DNA from: Bacteroidales bacterium
GTDB lineage: Bacteria; Bacteroidota; Bacteroidia; Bacteroidales; UBA932
Assembly (NCBI GenBank): GCA_017429885.1
Contig: JAFROA010000202.1
Coordinates: forward strand, 1-5,739
DNA: 5,739 nt
Direction: 5' to 3'
Made by a program: the position numbers and the translations under genes
The notes under the pieces: model-generated
Told to the model about the DNA's origin: nothing
The model's input: the letters and a program-made list of their open reading frames with translations, nothing else
Databases searched by the model: none
Shown here: piece by piece, positions 1 to 5,739 of the stretch
Layout: each line of letters begins with the position of its first letter
Numbering within the stretch: the stretch's first letter is position 1

Positions 1-401
1 CTGTAGCCGCCCCTTCCGACACTACCAACAAGTATTACATTAATGACGAGTTGGTGGAGAGTTTCGACGGATCCCAGATCGTCGGACATAAGATCACCGC
101 ATATAGGATCGATGACATCCACACTAGCCGGCAAGTCGTAAGGATTCACCACATATCCACAGAAACAGTGGAGCCAAGATACATTCTCAACACCATCCAG
201 GTCTCAAAAGCGATGGCCGACAGCGTGATAAATACAGGTAATGTGAGCAGCATCAAAGTTTTTAAGGGAATAGAAACCGGCTCGCTCATCGTGATCATGA
301 CAAAGGACCAGGCCGCCAAAGAAGAGGAATTCAAGCGGTTATCTCAAATTAAAGCAAGAGAGTACAAAGAAAAGTTGAAGCGGGAAGGCCGGCGGAATTG
401 A
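1..401 (+). CDS. C-terminal part of a Bacteroidota protein with plug-like segments (5' end outside window)
   Basis: The reading frame is open from the left edge (first full codon at position 3) to the TGA at 399-401, so 132 residues are visible and the true start lies upstream; the in-frame TTG at 51 is not needed as a start. Two stretches look like the short plug-type module found at the C-termini of Bacteroidota BlaR1-like and TonB-linked proteins: KYYINDELVESFDG near the start, then RYILNTIQVS followed by SSIKVFKGIETGSLIVIMTK, which resembles the family pattern 'YILDGK...IESIxVLK...GVIIITTK'. The last 30 residues are highly charged (K/R/E) and probably helical. Function is unknown: the plug-like reading is by eye, and the domain that would define the protein is outside the window. 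The 3' end overlaps the convergent esterase gene by 53 bp, leaving no room for a terminator between them. Confidence 0.7.
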   Translation, partial: VAAPSDTTNKYYINDELVESFDGSQIVGHKITAYRIDDIHTSRQVVRIHHISTETVEPRYILNTIQVSKAMADSVINTGNVSSIKVFKGIETGSLIVIMTKDQAAKEEEFKRLSQIKAREYKEKLKREGRRN

Positions 402-2469
402 TGAGGTTGGCCCTGGTGTAAGGTTCCCAGGCGTAACGGACATAGACCGGATTCTTGACTTCCGGAGCGGAAAGCACAGCACTGTCGCCCTCGAGACGGC
501 AGGTTGCCTTACGATATAGCATATCTTTTCCAGCAAGCTCGAAACCAACGACTTCCGTACCGCTTGAAGCTTTCAGGCCATTCCCATATTCGAAGGTCAC
601 GACCACTTCTGGTTGGTGAGCTTGTCGAACCACCGGCCCTTCGGCAAGCTCAGGGACTGAAACGGCCGCAGACTTGAACAGTGGTCCAGAAGGGACCAAA
701 TCAAAGCCATAATCCTTGTTAAGCGCCAATCTGGCAAGCCTTTCACCTACCGGCTTCTTATCCTTGTAATGCACGTCTGAAGGGTCCCCAAGGTCGCTGG
801 ACACCGCCATCCCGAGATGCGTCCTGCTCTCCAGCAGCCTCCGCTGGCTGTCCCTGAACCAGGGCCATGAAGGACGGTTCAGACTTGACAGCTGGACATA
901 ATAGAACGGCAGTTCCTGGTTATTGAACCATTCCCTCCAACTGTCAACCAGAAGAGGGAACATATATTCATGAGCCTCGAAATTGTGGGCATTGGACTCA
1001 CCTTGGTACCACAGAACTCCGGCCAAAGTCGGATGACCTATCGGAAGTATCGCCGATTCAAAGAGATAGCAAGGCTCGTATGGATGGCGCGCGAACTTAT
1101 CACCTTTCTTGTATGAAATGTTCTTGGCGGCTCGTTCGCGTGCCCATCCTTGGATGAAATCGTTATTGATCCAATCCCTGAGAATCACCGGGAACTTCCA
1201 TTCAAGGGTATTCCTGTCAATCCACGCCTCCGCGGGCGATCCTCCAACAGCGTCATGGATGATTCCCACGGGGACATTAAGGCTGTCTCTCAATTCCTTC
1301 GCGAACCAATAGCCTACAGCGGACATCCTTGAAGAAGTCTTCGGCGATGCGGTTTCCCATTTCGCCGGGCGGAAATAAATCAGGTTCTTAACCGAGTCCA
1401 CAGCGGACTCCGGCCATGAGACATCGCTGGTCGCCCAATAGAATTCCTGATTGAAGAAACGAAGATCCGGATCAGCCGAGGCTGCGGCGGCCTCTGGTCC
1501 TCCATCGGCCTCCGAGAGCCTGAACCTCATATTCGATTGACCCGAGCAAAGCCATAACTCGCCAATCGCGATGTTGGAGTATTCAAGTACTTTATCTTTT
1601 GTCGATATTGTAAGTCCCAGTCCTGTAGCGGCTTCCATTGAAGGGAACTCCACACTCCACTTTCCGTCCAAACCCGCCGCTGTCTTCAAAGTCTTCCGTC
1701 CAAGCTTGACCGTGACCTTATCACCAGCGTTGGATGTGCCTTCGATGAGAATGGGGCGCCGGCGCTGGATGACCATATTGTCAGTGTATAAAGGGGAAAC
1801 CGCCAATCCGCCATAGTCGCCTGTTATCCTGGAGTATACTGTTTTAGCCAGGATTCCGTAGCCAACCTCATCCGGATGGATGGCATCTGGAAGGTGCCAC
1901 GGGTAAGGATAGAGTGGCGTATGGAAGTCAATAAGCTCACAGCCAGCCGTTTCCGCCACTACTTTAATAGCCTCCTGAATATCCTCATGCCACTGTTTTG
2001 TGCCTGACATGAAACGATAGTGGCGGTCAGCGAGAGGAGATAGCAGGGCTATTATTATCCTGGCCTTGGGGTTGGCTTGTTTGCAGGAGTCAATCAAAGC
2101 GAGATAATCCCCCACGAAATCGTCCCTATAATTGGGCCAGGAGCGAGGGTCGGTGTCATTAACTCCCAAATGGATGACATAGATGTCTCCGGCGAAGTCC
2201 ATCGCTTTCGGGAATACATCCTGGTCGAAATATGGCCTGAAAGAACGCTTGATAAGCGTCGCCCCATTCTTACCGAAATTGCCGACCTCATATCCATCCC
2301 CCAACAGAACCTGGAGTTGGGAGGGATAGGAATATTTCTCCCTGTCCTCGATAGCTGCCCCATAGGTGATGCTGTCGCCGATGCAGGCGACCTTAACTTT
2401 CCGAGGCGTCGAAGAATATACGGAACCAACTAATAAACAAGCGATTAAGGTGAGAAAGAATCTTTTCAT
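349..2469 (-). CDS. Secreted two-domain SGNH esterase, sialate O-acetylesterase-like
   Basis: A 706-residue exported hydrolase, probably removing O-acetyl groups from sialic acids or other glycans. I chose the ATG at 2469, which gives a typical signal peptide (MKRFFLTLIACLLVGSVYSS) and a 7-bp gap from the upstream gene; an in-frame ATG at 2496 adds nine residues that would spoil it. Domain 1 (about 25-220) is a GDSL/SGNH hydrolase: GDSIT at 31-35 with Ser33, GVND at 102-105, and DAIH at 195-198 supplying Asp/His. Domain 2 (about 225-700) is sialate O-acetylesterase-like: a beta module starting YTDNMVIQ, GQSNM at 310-314 with probable nucleophile Ser312, WYQGESN at 487-493, and SDVHYKDK with His567. 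Both catalytic sets look intact, so two active sites are likely. Residues about 604-621 are encoded by an inserted palindromic repeat. The protein ends GLPASTF, as the family does, plus six extra residues. The exact substrate is not shown by the sequence; xylan or other acetylated plant glycans are alternatives. Confidence 0.9.
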   Translation of the reverse strand: MKRFFLTLIACLLVGSVYSSTPRKVKVACIGDSITYGAAIEDREKYSYPSQLQVLLGDGYEVGNFGKNGATLIKRSFRPYFDQDVFPKAMDFAGDIYVIHLGVNDTDPRSWPNYRDDFVGDYLALIDSCKQANPKARIIIALLSPLADRHYRFMSGTKQWHEDIQEAIKVVAETAGCELIDFHTPLYPYPWHLPDAIHPDEVGYGILAKTVYSRITGDYGGLAVSPLYTDNMVIQRRRPILIEGTSNAGDKVTVKLGRKTLKTAAGLDGKWSVEFPSMEAATGLGLTISTKDKVLEYSNIAIGELWLCSGQSNMRFRLSEADGGPEAAAASADPDLRFFNQEFYWATSDVSWPESAVDSVKNLIYFRPAKWETASPKTSSRMSAVGYWFAKELRDSLNVPVGIIHDAVGGSPAEAWIDRNTLEWKFPVILRDWINNDFIQGWARERAAKNISYKKGDKFARHPYEPCYLFESAILPIGHPTLAGVLWYQGESNAHNFEAHEYMFPLLVDSWREWFNNQELPFYYVQLSSLNRPSWPWFRDSQRRLLESRTHLGMAVSSDLGDPSDVHYKDKKPVGERLARLALNKDYGFDLVPSGPLFKSAAVSVPELAEGPVVRQAHQPEVVVTFEYGNGLKASSGTEVVGFELAGKDMLYRKATCRLEGDSAVLSAPEVKNPVYVRYAWEPYTRANLINSAGLPASTFLCTLLL
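611..657. repeat. REP-like palindromic repeat inserted in frame in the esterase gene
   Basis: The plus strand has GAGCTTGTCGAA at 618-629 and TTCGGCAAGCTC at 640-651; these are inverted copies matching at 11 of 12 positions, separated by 10 bases. The outer flanks (GGTTGGT at 611-617, and AGGGAC up to 657) look like the conserved borders of the widespread 'CCCTGAGCTTGTCGAAGGG / GGTTCGACAAGCTCACC' dispersed repeats. On the coding (minus) strand it reads VPELAEGPVVRQAHQP in the esterase frame, where homologues, as I recall them, go straight from 'GPLYKS..' to a '..VxVTFxxxxGL' strand. The boundaries are approximate, and only one copy occurs in this window, so its repeat status rests on recognition of the motif. 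Confidence 0.75.
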
Positions 2470-2476
2470 AGCATTA

Positions 2477-4045
2477 TCAGTTATCAAGACAGGCAAGGAA
2501 GAAATCCTTTTCTTCTGAGGCGGAATTGGAAATCCTTCCCTTAAGACGCCAGACTCTGTTGTATATCACACTCTTCTCTTTCTCCATAAGGGCTGAGATA
2601 GTCGTTGTGGAGAATCCCGCGGCAGTGAAGGCGTAGAGTTGGAAATCTTCCTCCTTCCAGGATGGAAATTCGGAGCGAAGTTTTGTCATAACACCATTCT
2701 CACGTTTGTCCAGAGTGTCCTCAAGTCTTTTACGCACCTTCTTGTCATTCCTCAGGCCACTCACTATCGACTTGACCTCCTTCAGAATCCTCGGCTGGAG
2801 ATTATCAGTACCCTCGTAGATATAATACTGCTCGCAGAGCCTCTCCAACGCCTCGAATCCCGGTCCTTCTTCCTCTTTCACCGCCAACCGCTTCCGGAGA
2901 TCCTCCGCTATCATCATATACTTTTCTCTCTCAGCGACTTCCGCTTCCAAGACACGCCTCTGCGACGAACGGTAGTACAAATAAGCCACCACCACACCTC
3001 CGACAATCAGCAGAGCCGCGAGAGCCAGAAGCCACATCTTCAGCCGAGCTGAGCGCAACTTCTCCGCCTGAATGTCAGCCTGCCCTTGAATATAATCCCT
3101 CTGACTTGCCGACACCGCCCCCTCAAGAGCCTCTGATTGAGCTTTATCACCATATTCCGTGACCCTTTCCAAAGCCCTCAAAGCCCTGGCGGTATCACCG
3201 GAACGGGAAGCGATCTGATATTCCCGGAAATCAGCGTCAGCGGCATCCTCATCACTCTCGACAGAAGCCTTAGCCTCTGAAAGCCACCTCAAGGCCTCTT
3301 TCTGGTCGCCCGCCAATGAATAGGAATAAGCCAGAATACCCTTGTCAGCTGAGTTCAGGGGATAATGAAGCTCATTCGCCGCCCTACCCAGCATGTCTAT
3401 CGCCAATGTCGGGTAAGGTACATCCTTGCTGACAGCGAGGGATGCGTACGACTCAAGACATCTGGCTTCCAAAAGGGTATCCCTTGACTCGTGGGAGTCA
3501 TAGAGGACGCTCTTGAATATATCCTCAGCCGCATCGAATTTACCCGCCGCGGAATGGGCCTTCCCGATCTCCAGAAGGGTTCTCAGGCTTTCTCCTTCTT
3601 CTCCTGCCGCCTTGAAAGCTTCCGAGGCTCTGGCGAGATATAGGATCTCGTCTGCCGAATTGCTTGATACTCCGCTGGTTCTAGCCATATCACGGCAGAT
3701 AAGTCCTTCCCGAAGAGTGTCTCCCGCCTTACCTGCATATTCAAGTGCCTTGGTATAGGATACTATGGCTGCCGAATAACTACGCTCGTTAAACTGTGAC
3801 CTTCCAAGGCAATAGAGAGCCCTGGCTTTCTGGCTGTCGTCTCCTCTTCTGACAAACCAGTCCGCTACTTTGGCCACATCACTGGAACTGACGGTGTTGA
3901 CATACCCCATGTCCTCTTCCATCCTGTCCAGAAGAGCTCCCATCTGGGTGTCAAGCCCTGTGGAACAGGCCCCTATTAAGAGAACGGTCAGCACTGTCAA
4001 TAGGGCCGTGTTTCGCAAACTATTTATGGTCAAATATTTAAGCAT
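2477..4045 (-). CDS. TPR sensor/regulator: lipoprotein signal, periplasmic TPRs, one membrane helix, cytoplasmic HTH-like domain
   Basis: A 522-residue protein with the layout of Bacteroidota membrane-bound TPR regulators. The N-terminus is a lipoprotein-type signal (hydrophobic 13-26, IGAC with Cys27). Residues about 55-305 are helical TPR-like repeats, for example ARALYCLGRSQFNERSYSAA at 75-94 and the segment around 151-180. A strong transmembrane helix lies at 337-357 (WLLALAALLIVGGVVVAYLYY), followed by a charged coiled-coil stretch at about 360-392. The C-terminal domain (about 448-507) reads EFPSWKEEDFQLYAFTAAGFSTTTIS and then a recognition-like segment SVIYNRVWRLKGRI, resembling the LuxR/GerE-like ends of such proteins ('FPxLxxEDxxLCxLxxxGFS...SVYxRRxRLRKKI'). 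I infer that ligand or partner sensing outside is relayed to DNA binding inside; no target is shown. The gene lies 43 bp after the ThiL-like gene and 7 bp before the esterase, which suggests that it controls its own operon. AAGGAG lies only 1 nt before the ATG, too close to be a normal ribosome site. Confidence 0.85.
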   Translation of the reverse strand: MLKYLTINSLRNTALLTVLTVLLIGACSTGLDTQMGALLDRMEEDMGYVNTVSSSDVAKVADWFVRRGDDSQKARALYCLGRSQFNERSYSAAIVSYTKALEYAGKAGDTLREGLICRDMARTSGVSSNSADEILYLARASEAFKAAGEEGESLRTLLEIGKAHSAAGKFDAAEDIFKSVLYDSHESRDTLLEARCLESYASLAVSKDVPYPTLAIDMLGRAANELHYPLNSADKGILAYSYSLAGDQKEALRWLSEAKASVESDEDAADADFREYQIASRSGDTARALRALERVTEYGDKAQSEALEGAVSASQRDYIQGQADIQAEKLRSARLKMWLLALAALLIVGGVVVAYLYYRSSQRRVLEAEVAEREKYMMIAEDLRKRLAVKEEEGPGFEALERLCEQYYIYEGTDNLQPRILKEVKSIVSGLRNDKKVRKRLEDTLDKRENGVMTKLRSEFPSWKEEDFQLYAFTAAGFSTTTISALMEKEKSVIYNRVWRLKGRISNSASEEKDFFLACLDN

Positions 4046-4054
4046 ACTCCTTCC

Positions 4055-4068
4055 CCTGTATCTACAGG
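4055..4068. promoter_or_regulatory. Perfect dyad CCTGTA-N2-TACAGG just upstream of the TPR gene
   Basis: The 43-bp gap between the ThiL-like and TPR genes contains a perfect inverted repeat with six-base arms and a two-base centre (plus strand CCTGTATCTACAGG), 9 bp before the TPR start codon. It could be an operator, or a small RNA hairpin (five pairs, four-base loop) near the ribosome-binding region. There is no T-run after it, so it is not an intrinsic terminator. Function is inferred from symmetry and position only. Confidence 0.35.
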
Positions 4069-4088
4069 CATGGATTATTCCTTATTAC

Positions 4089-5123
4089 CTAGTAATCAGC
4101 AACTTCCAGATCACGGTCATCATTCCAACCCTGGGCCTTGACAGGAAGCTCAACCCCATCAGGAGTGACAAGCACCGCCCCCGCCTCCGGCTGGGCCATA
4201 TGGCCGATAATATCGAAAGTCTGGAACTCCCGGCGGAACTTCTCGGCCGAAAGGATAGGAATCACGAACAGCAACCTGAAGTCATCGCCTCCATTCATGG
4301 CGGCGGAAACCGGGTCTATGTCCATCTCTTTCCCGAAAGCGAAGCTATTACCCTCAAACGGGATCTTGTCAGCATAAACTTTCACTCCAAGTCCGGAATC
4401 CCTGACAAGCCTCTTCAAAGAGTCAGAAAGCCCATGAGAGACAAGGAAACCCAGCGAGGGATAGATGCCTACCTCTTCCAGACGAGTCACGGCACCAGCC
4501 GGAATCTCCGGCTTCAAATAGCTTCCTATAAGCATCTTATATTTCTCAAGATCTGGCTGGGACGAATCATCCGCGGTATTCTCGAAGCCTCGTTTCTCCC
4601 TTTCCAGGATCTGTTGTCCGAGGTATGCGGCCCCGAGACTGCCTGACACACAGACCAGATCTTTGCTCCTGGCCTTTACTGTGCGCCCCTTGGTCAGTTT
4701 AAGTCTCTCACCATTGGCGGATACGGCGATTGTAAGCCCATTAGGTGATGGAACCAAGTCAAGATCAACAGTTTTGAAGCCGTGTTCCCTCATCGCCACG
4801 GTCACTCCCGACCAAAGATCCTTGATATGGCCGAAATCCAGTTTAGCCGAAACCCCGAGCCTTATAGCGAGAGACCTGGGATGAGCCATGGCGGCGTAAA
4901 TCTCTCCTGCCGCGGCTGACGCGCATTTATATCCCAAATGCTTCAGCGGGAAATAAGTGAGGTCAAAATCGATCCCTTCCACGAACAATCGACTTGAAGA
5001 GACAATCTCGCTCCCGGAAGCCGGCTCGAATGAGGGATTTGAGACCCTGTTGATGCCAGTGCTCTCATAAAGCAACGCTATCGCCTCTTCTTTTCCATAT
5101 TCTTTGAATGATTCCTCAGCCAT
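4089..5123 (-). CDS. Degenerate ThiL-like (AIR synthase-related) protein, probable pseudoenzyme
   Basis: A 344-residue protein whose backbone follows Bacteroides thiamine-phosphate kinase (ThiL; ATP-dependent thiamine-P to thiamine-PP) over its whole length. Matching blocks are VEGIDFDLTYFPLKHLGYK at 48-66, VCVSGSLGAAYLGQQILERE at 157-175 (family 'ICVSGDLGAAYMGLQLLERE'), LKPEIPAG at 203-210, and NGGDDFRLLFVIP at 277-289. The active-site motifs are eroded. 'VGDDAA' near residues 28-38 is absent. 'TTDML' is SSRLF, with Arg45 in place of Asp. 'NxSD' is AAGE (71-74), with Asn lost and Glu for Asp. 'GGDTT' is DLDLV (120-124), perhaps keeping one Asp. 'ISDGLSS' is VSHGLSD, with His230 for Asp. I therefore doubt kinase activity; a changed substrate or a regulatory role is possible. 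Length and frame are intact, so this is not a simple pseudogene. The start ATG at 5123 suits the family N-terminus ('..ExG...L'). It is the first gene of the minus-strand block and lies downstream of a divergent promoter region. Confidence 0.85.
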   Translation of the reverse strand: MAEESFKEYGKEEAIALLYESTGINRVSNPSFEPASGSEIVSSSRLFVEGIDFDLTYFPLKHLGYKCASAAAGEIYAAMAHPRSLAIRLGVSAKLDFGHIKDLWSGVTVAMREHGFKTVDLDLVPSPNGLTIAVSANGERLKLTKGRTVKARSKDLVCVSGSLGAAYLGQQILEREKRGFENTADDSSQPDLEKYKMLIGSYLKPEIPAGAVTRLEEVGIYPSLGFLVSHGLSDSLKRLVRDSGLGVKVYADKIPFEGNSFAFGKEMDIDPVSAAMNGGDDFRLLFVIPILSAEKFRREFQTFDIIGHMAQPEAGAVLVTPDGVELPVKAQGWNDDRDLEVADY

Positions 5124-5151
5124 AAAGATTCATATTTATAGGTAGATATCA

Positions 5152-5159
5152 CAAAATTA
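5152..5159 (-). promoter_or_regulatory. Candidate Bacteroidota -7 box for the minus-strand operon
   Basis: The minus strand reads TAATTTTG, an exact match to the Bacteroides TAnnTTTG -7 consensus, 28 bp upstream of the ThiL-like ATG, which would give a leader of about 20 nt. No TTTG -33 element is seen at the usual 19-21 bp spacing, so support is the -7 box and position alone in AT-rich DNA. Confidence 0.4.
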
Positions 5160-5161
5160 GC

Positions 5162-5179
5162 ACAAATTGTTAAATTTGT
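5162..5179. promoter_or_regulatory. Inverted repeat ACAAATT-GTTA-AATTTGT in the divergent promoter region
   Basis: Seven-base perfect arms (5162-5168 and 5173-5179) flank a four-base spacer, midway in the 77-bp gap between divergent genes. A related half-site, CACAAAATT (5150-5158), lies next to it and repeats CACAAATT (5161-5168) at 11-bp spacing, about one helical turn. A protein bound here would cover the plus-strand -7 box and abut the minus-strand one. It is a candidate shared operator, but AT-rich promoters produce such symmetry by chance fairly often. Confidence 0.35.
5171..5178 (+). promoter_or_regulatory. Candidate Bacteroidota -7 box for the EEP-family gene
   Basis: TAAATTTG matches TAnnTTTG exactly and ends 22 bp before the ATG at 5201, implying a leader of roughly 15-17 nt. 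No TTTG -33 element is present at 19-21 bp upstream. The box lies largely within the spacer and right arm of the inverted repeat at 5162-5179. Confidence 0.4.
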
Positions 5180-5200
5180 AGTATTGAAACACTATCACTG

Positions 5201-5739
5201 ATGAAAAGAACCCTCCTCCTCTTGATGGCGGCGATCATGATCCTGCCAGGCAGCATGTCCGCCCAGAAAAAAAACTCAGACATTAAAGTCATCTCTTACA
5301 ATATCCGTCTCGGTGTGGCCAAGGATGGCACCAATTCCTGGGAATTCCGTTATCCCGCCTCCGCGATGATGATAGTTGACCAGAAGCCGGACATTTTCGG
5401 CCTGCAGGAGGCCTACGATTTCCAGGTCAAGTACCTTGAGGAGTACTGTCCAGGCTACAAGAGCGTCGGTGTGGGACGCGAGGACGGCAAGCACGAGGGC
5501 GAGCACATGTCTATCTTCTACAACAAGAAGACGACCAAGCTTCTTAAATGGGGCACTTTCTGGCTCTCCGAGACTCCGGATGTCCCTTCCATAGGATGGG
5601 ATGCCGCCTGCCGCCGTACCGCCACTTGGGCCCTCTTGAAAGACAAGGAGAGCGGAAAGAAGTATTATTACGTGAACACCCACCTCGACCATGTTGGCTG
5701 GGAGGCACGCAAGAACGGAATGAAGCTCATTGTCGACAG
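5201..5739 (+). CDS. Secreted endonuclease/exonuclease/phosphatase (EEP, DNase I-like fold) family protein, 3' end outside window
   Basis: An open frame from ATG 5201 to the right edge gives 179 residues without a stop; family members are usually about 270-300 residues, so roughly 100 are missing. The N-terminus is a signal peptide (MKRTLLLLMAAIMILPGSMSAQ, likely cleaved near residue 21), so the protein is exported. Family motifs in order are: VISYNIRLG at 30-38 with metal/phosphate residue Asn34; PDIFGLQEA at 63-71 with metal-binding Glu70; a mid-section EHMSIFYNKK then FWLSETPDVPSIGWDAACRR at 120-139; and YVNTHLDH at 157-164 with catalytic-type His161 and Asp163, followed by EARKNGMKLI. These fit Mg-dependent phosphoester hydrolysis; the substrate (nucleic acid, lipid or sugar phosphate) cannot be told from sequence. 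The C-terminal SDH-type catalytic motif would lie outside the window. It is transcribed divergently from the minus-strand operon and could share regulation with it. Confidence 0.88.
   Translation, partial: MKRTLLLLMAAIMILPGSMSAQKKNSDIKVISYNIRLGVAKDGTNSWEFRYPASAMMIVDQKPDIFGLQEAYDFQVKYLEEYCPGYKSVGVGREDGKHEGEHMSIFYNKKTTKLLKWGTFWLSETPDVPSIGWDAACRRTATWALLKDKESGKKYYYVNTHLDHVGWEARKNGMKLIVD

Noticed and set aside
531..545. CAGCAAGCTCGAAAC as a second copy of the palindromic repeat
   Set aside because: Only eight or nine bases resemble the arm, there is no inverted partner, and it encodes the family-typical FELAGKD segment of the esterase.
2077..2433. Plus-strand frame of 118 codons opposite the esterase N-terminus
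   Set aside because: The opposite strand encodes the GDSIT and GVND motifs and signal peptide; this is a shadow frame.
2470..2496. Alternative esterase start at 2496 overlapping the TPR gene by 20 bp
   Set aside because: It would add a polar nine-residue extension (MPVLITDNA) in front of a good signal peptide; the ATG at 2469 fits an exported protein better.
2639..3052. Plus-strand frame of 137 codons opposite the TPR protein C-terminal half
   Set aside because: It is antisense to the membrane helix, coiled coil and HTH-like domain; leucine/histidine-rich shadow with no homology signal.
4055..4068. Intrinsic terminator between the ThiL-like and TPR genes
   Set aside because: The dyad has a stem of only five or six pairs and is not followed by a T-run on either strand.
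3870..4646. Long plus-strand open frame (258 codons) antisense to the TPR and ThiL-like genes
   Set aside because: It lies opposite two well-supported coding regions, spans their junction, and its translation has no recognisable motif or sensible composition.
5276..5692. Minus-strand frame of 138 codons at the right end
   Set aside because: It is antisense to the EEP-family gene, whose motifs SYNIR, LQEA and NTHLDH are clear on the plus strand.

Overview
The window looks like a chromosomal segment from a member of the Bacteroidota, most likely a gut- or rumen-type Bacteroidales. This rests on four things: the protein families present (a TPR/membrane/HTH regulator, a two-domain SGNH/sialate O-acetylesterase-like enzyme, a plug-like C-terminal module), the general lack of well-spaced Shine-Dalgarno sites, TAnnTTTG-type -7 boxes in the one divergent promoter region, and a close match of one protein to the Bacteroides form of ThiL. 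The assignment is from remembered family features; no search was run.

Layout, left to right. At 1-401 (+) is the 3' end of a protein whose start lies outside the window; it carries plug-like segments and a basic tail. It converges on, and overlaps by 53 bp, a three-gene block on the minus strand. In transcription order that block is: a ThiL/AIR-synthase-like protein that has lost most of its acidic metal and nucleotide motifs (5123-4089), a TPR lipoprotein/membrane protein with a C-terminal helix-turn-helix-like domain (4045-2477), and a secreted double-SGNH esterase related to sialate O-acetylesterases (2469-349). Gaps of 43 bp and 7 bp suggest one operon. A 77-bp AT-rich divergent promoter region (5124-5200) separates this block from a secreted endonuclease/exonuclease/phosphatase-family protein (5201 onward, +), which is cut by the right edge.

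Working model (inference): the TPR protein is a membrane-spanning sensor/regulator, with TPRs outside and the HTH-like domain inside, co-transcribed with an exported deacetylase that may act on acetylated glycans. The ThiL-like member is probably not a thiamine-phosphate kinase; its role is unknown.

The most unusual items are the degenerate ThiL paralogue and a palindromic REP-like repeat inserted in frame in the esterase gene, where it encodes about 16-18 extra residues. No RNA gene, CRISPR array, insertion sequence or clear intrinsic terminator was seen. No gene-free stretch exceeds 77 bp.
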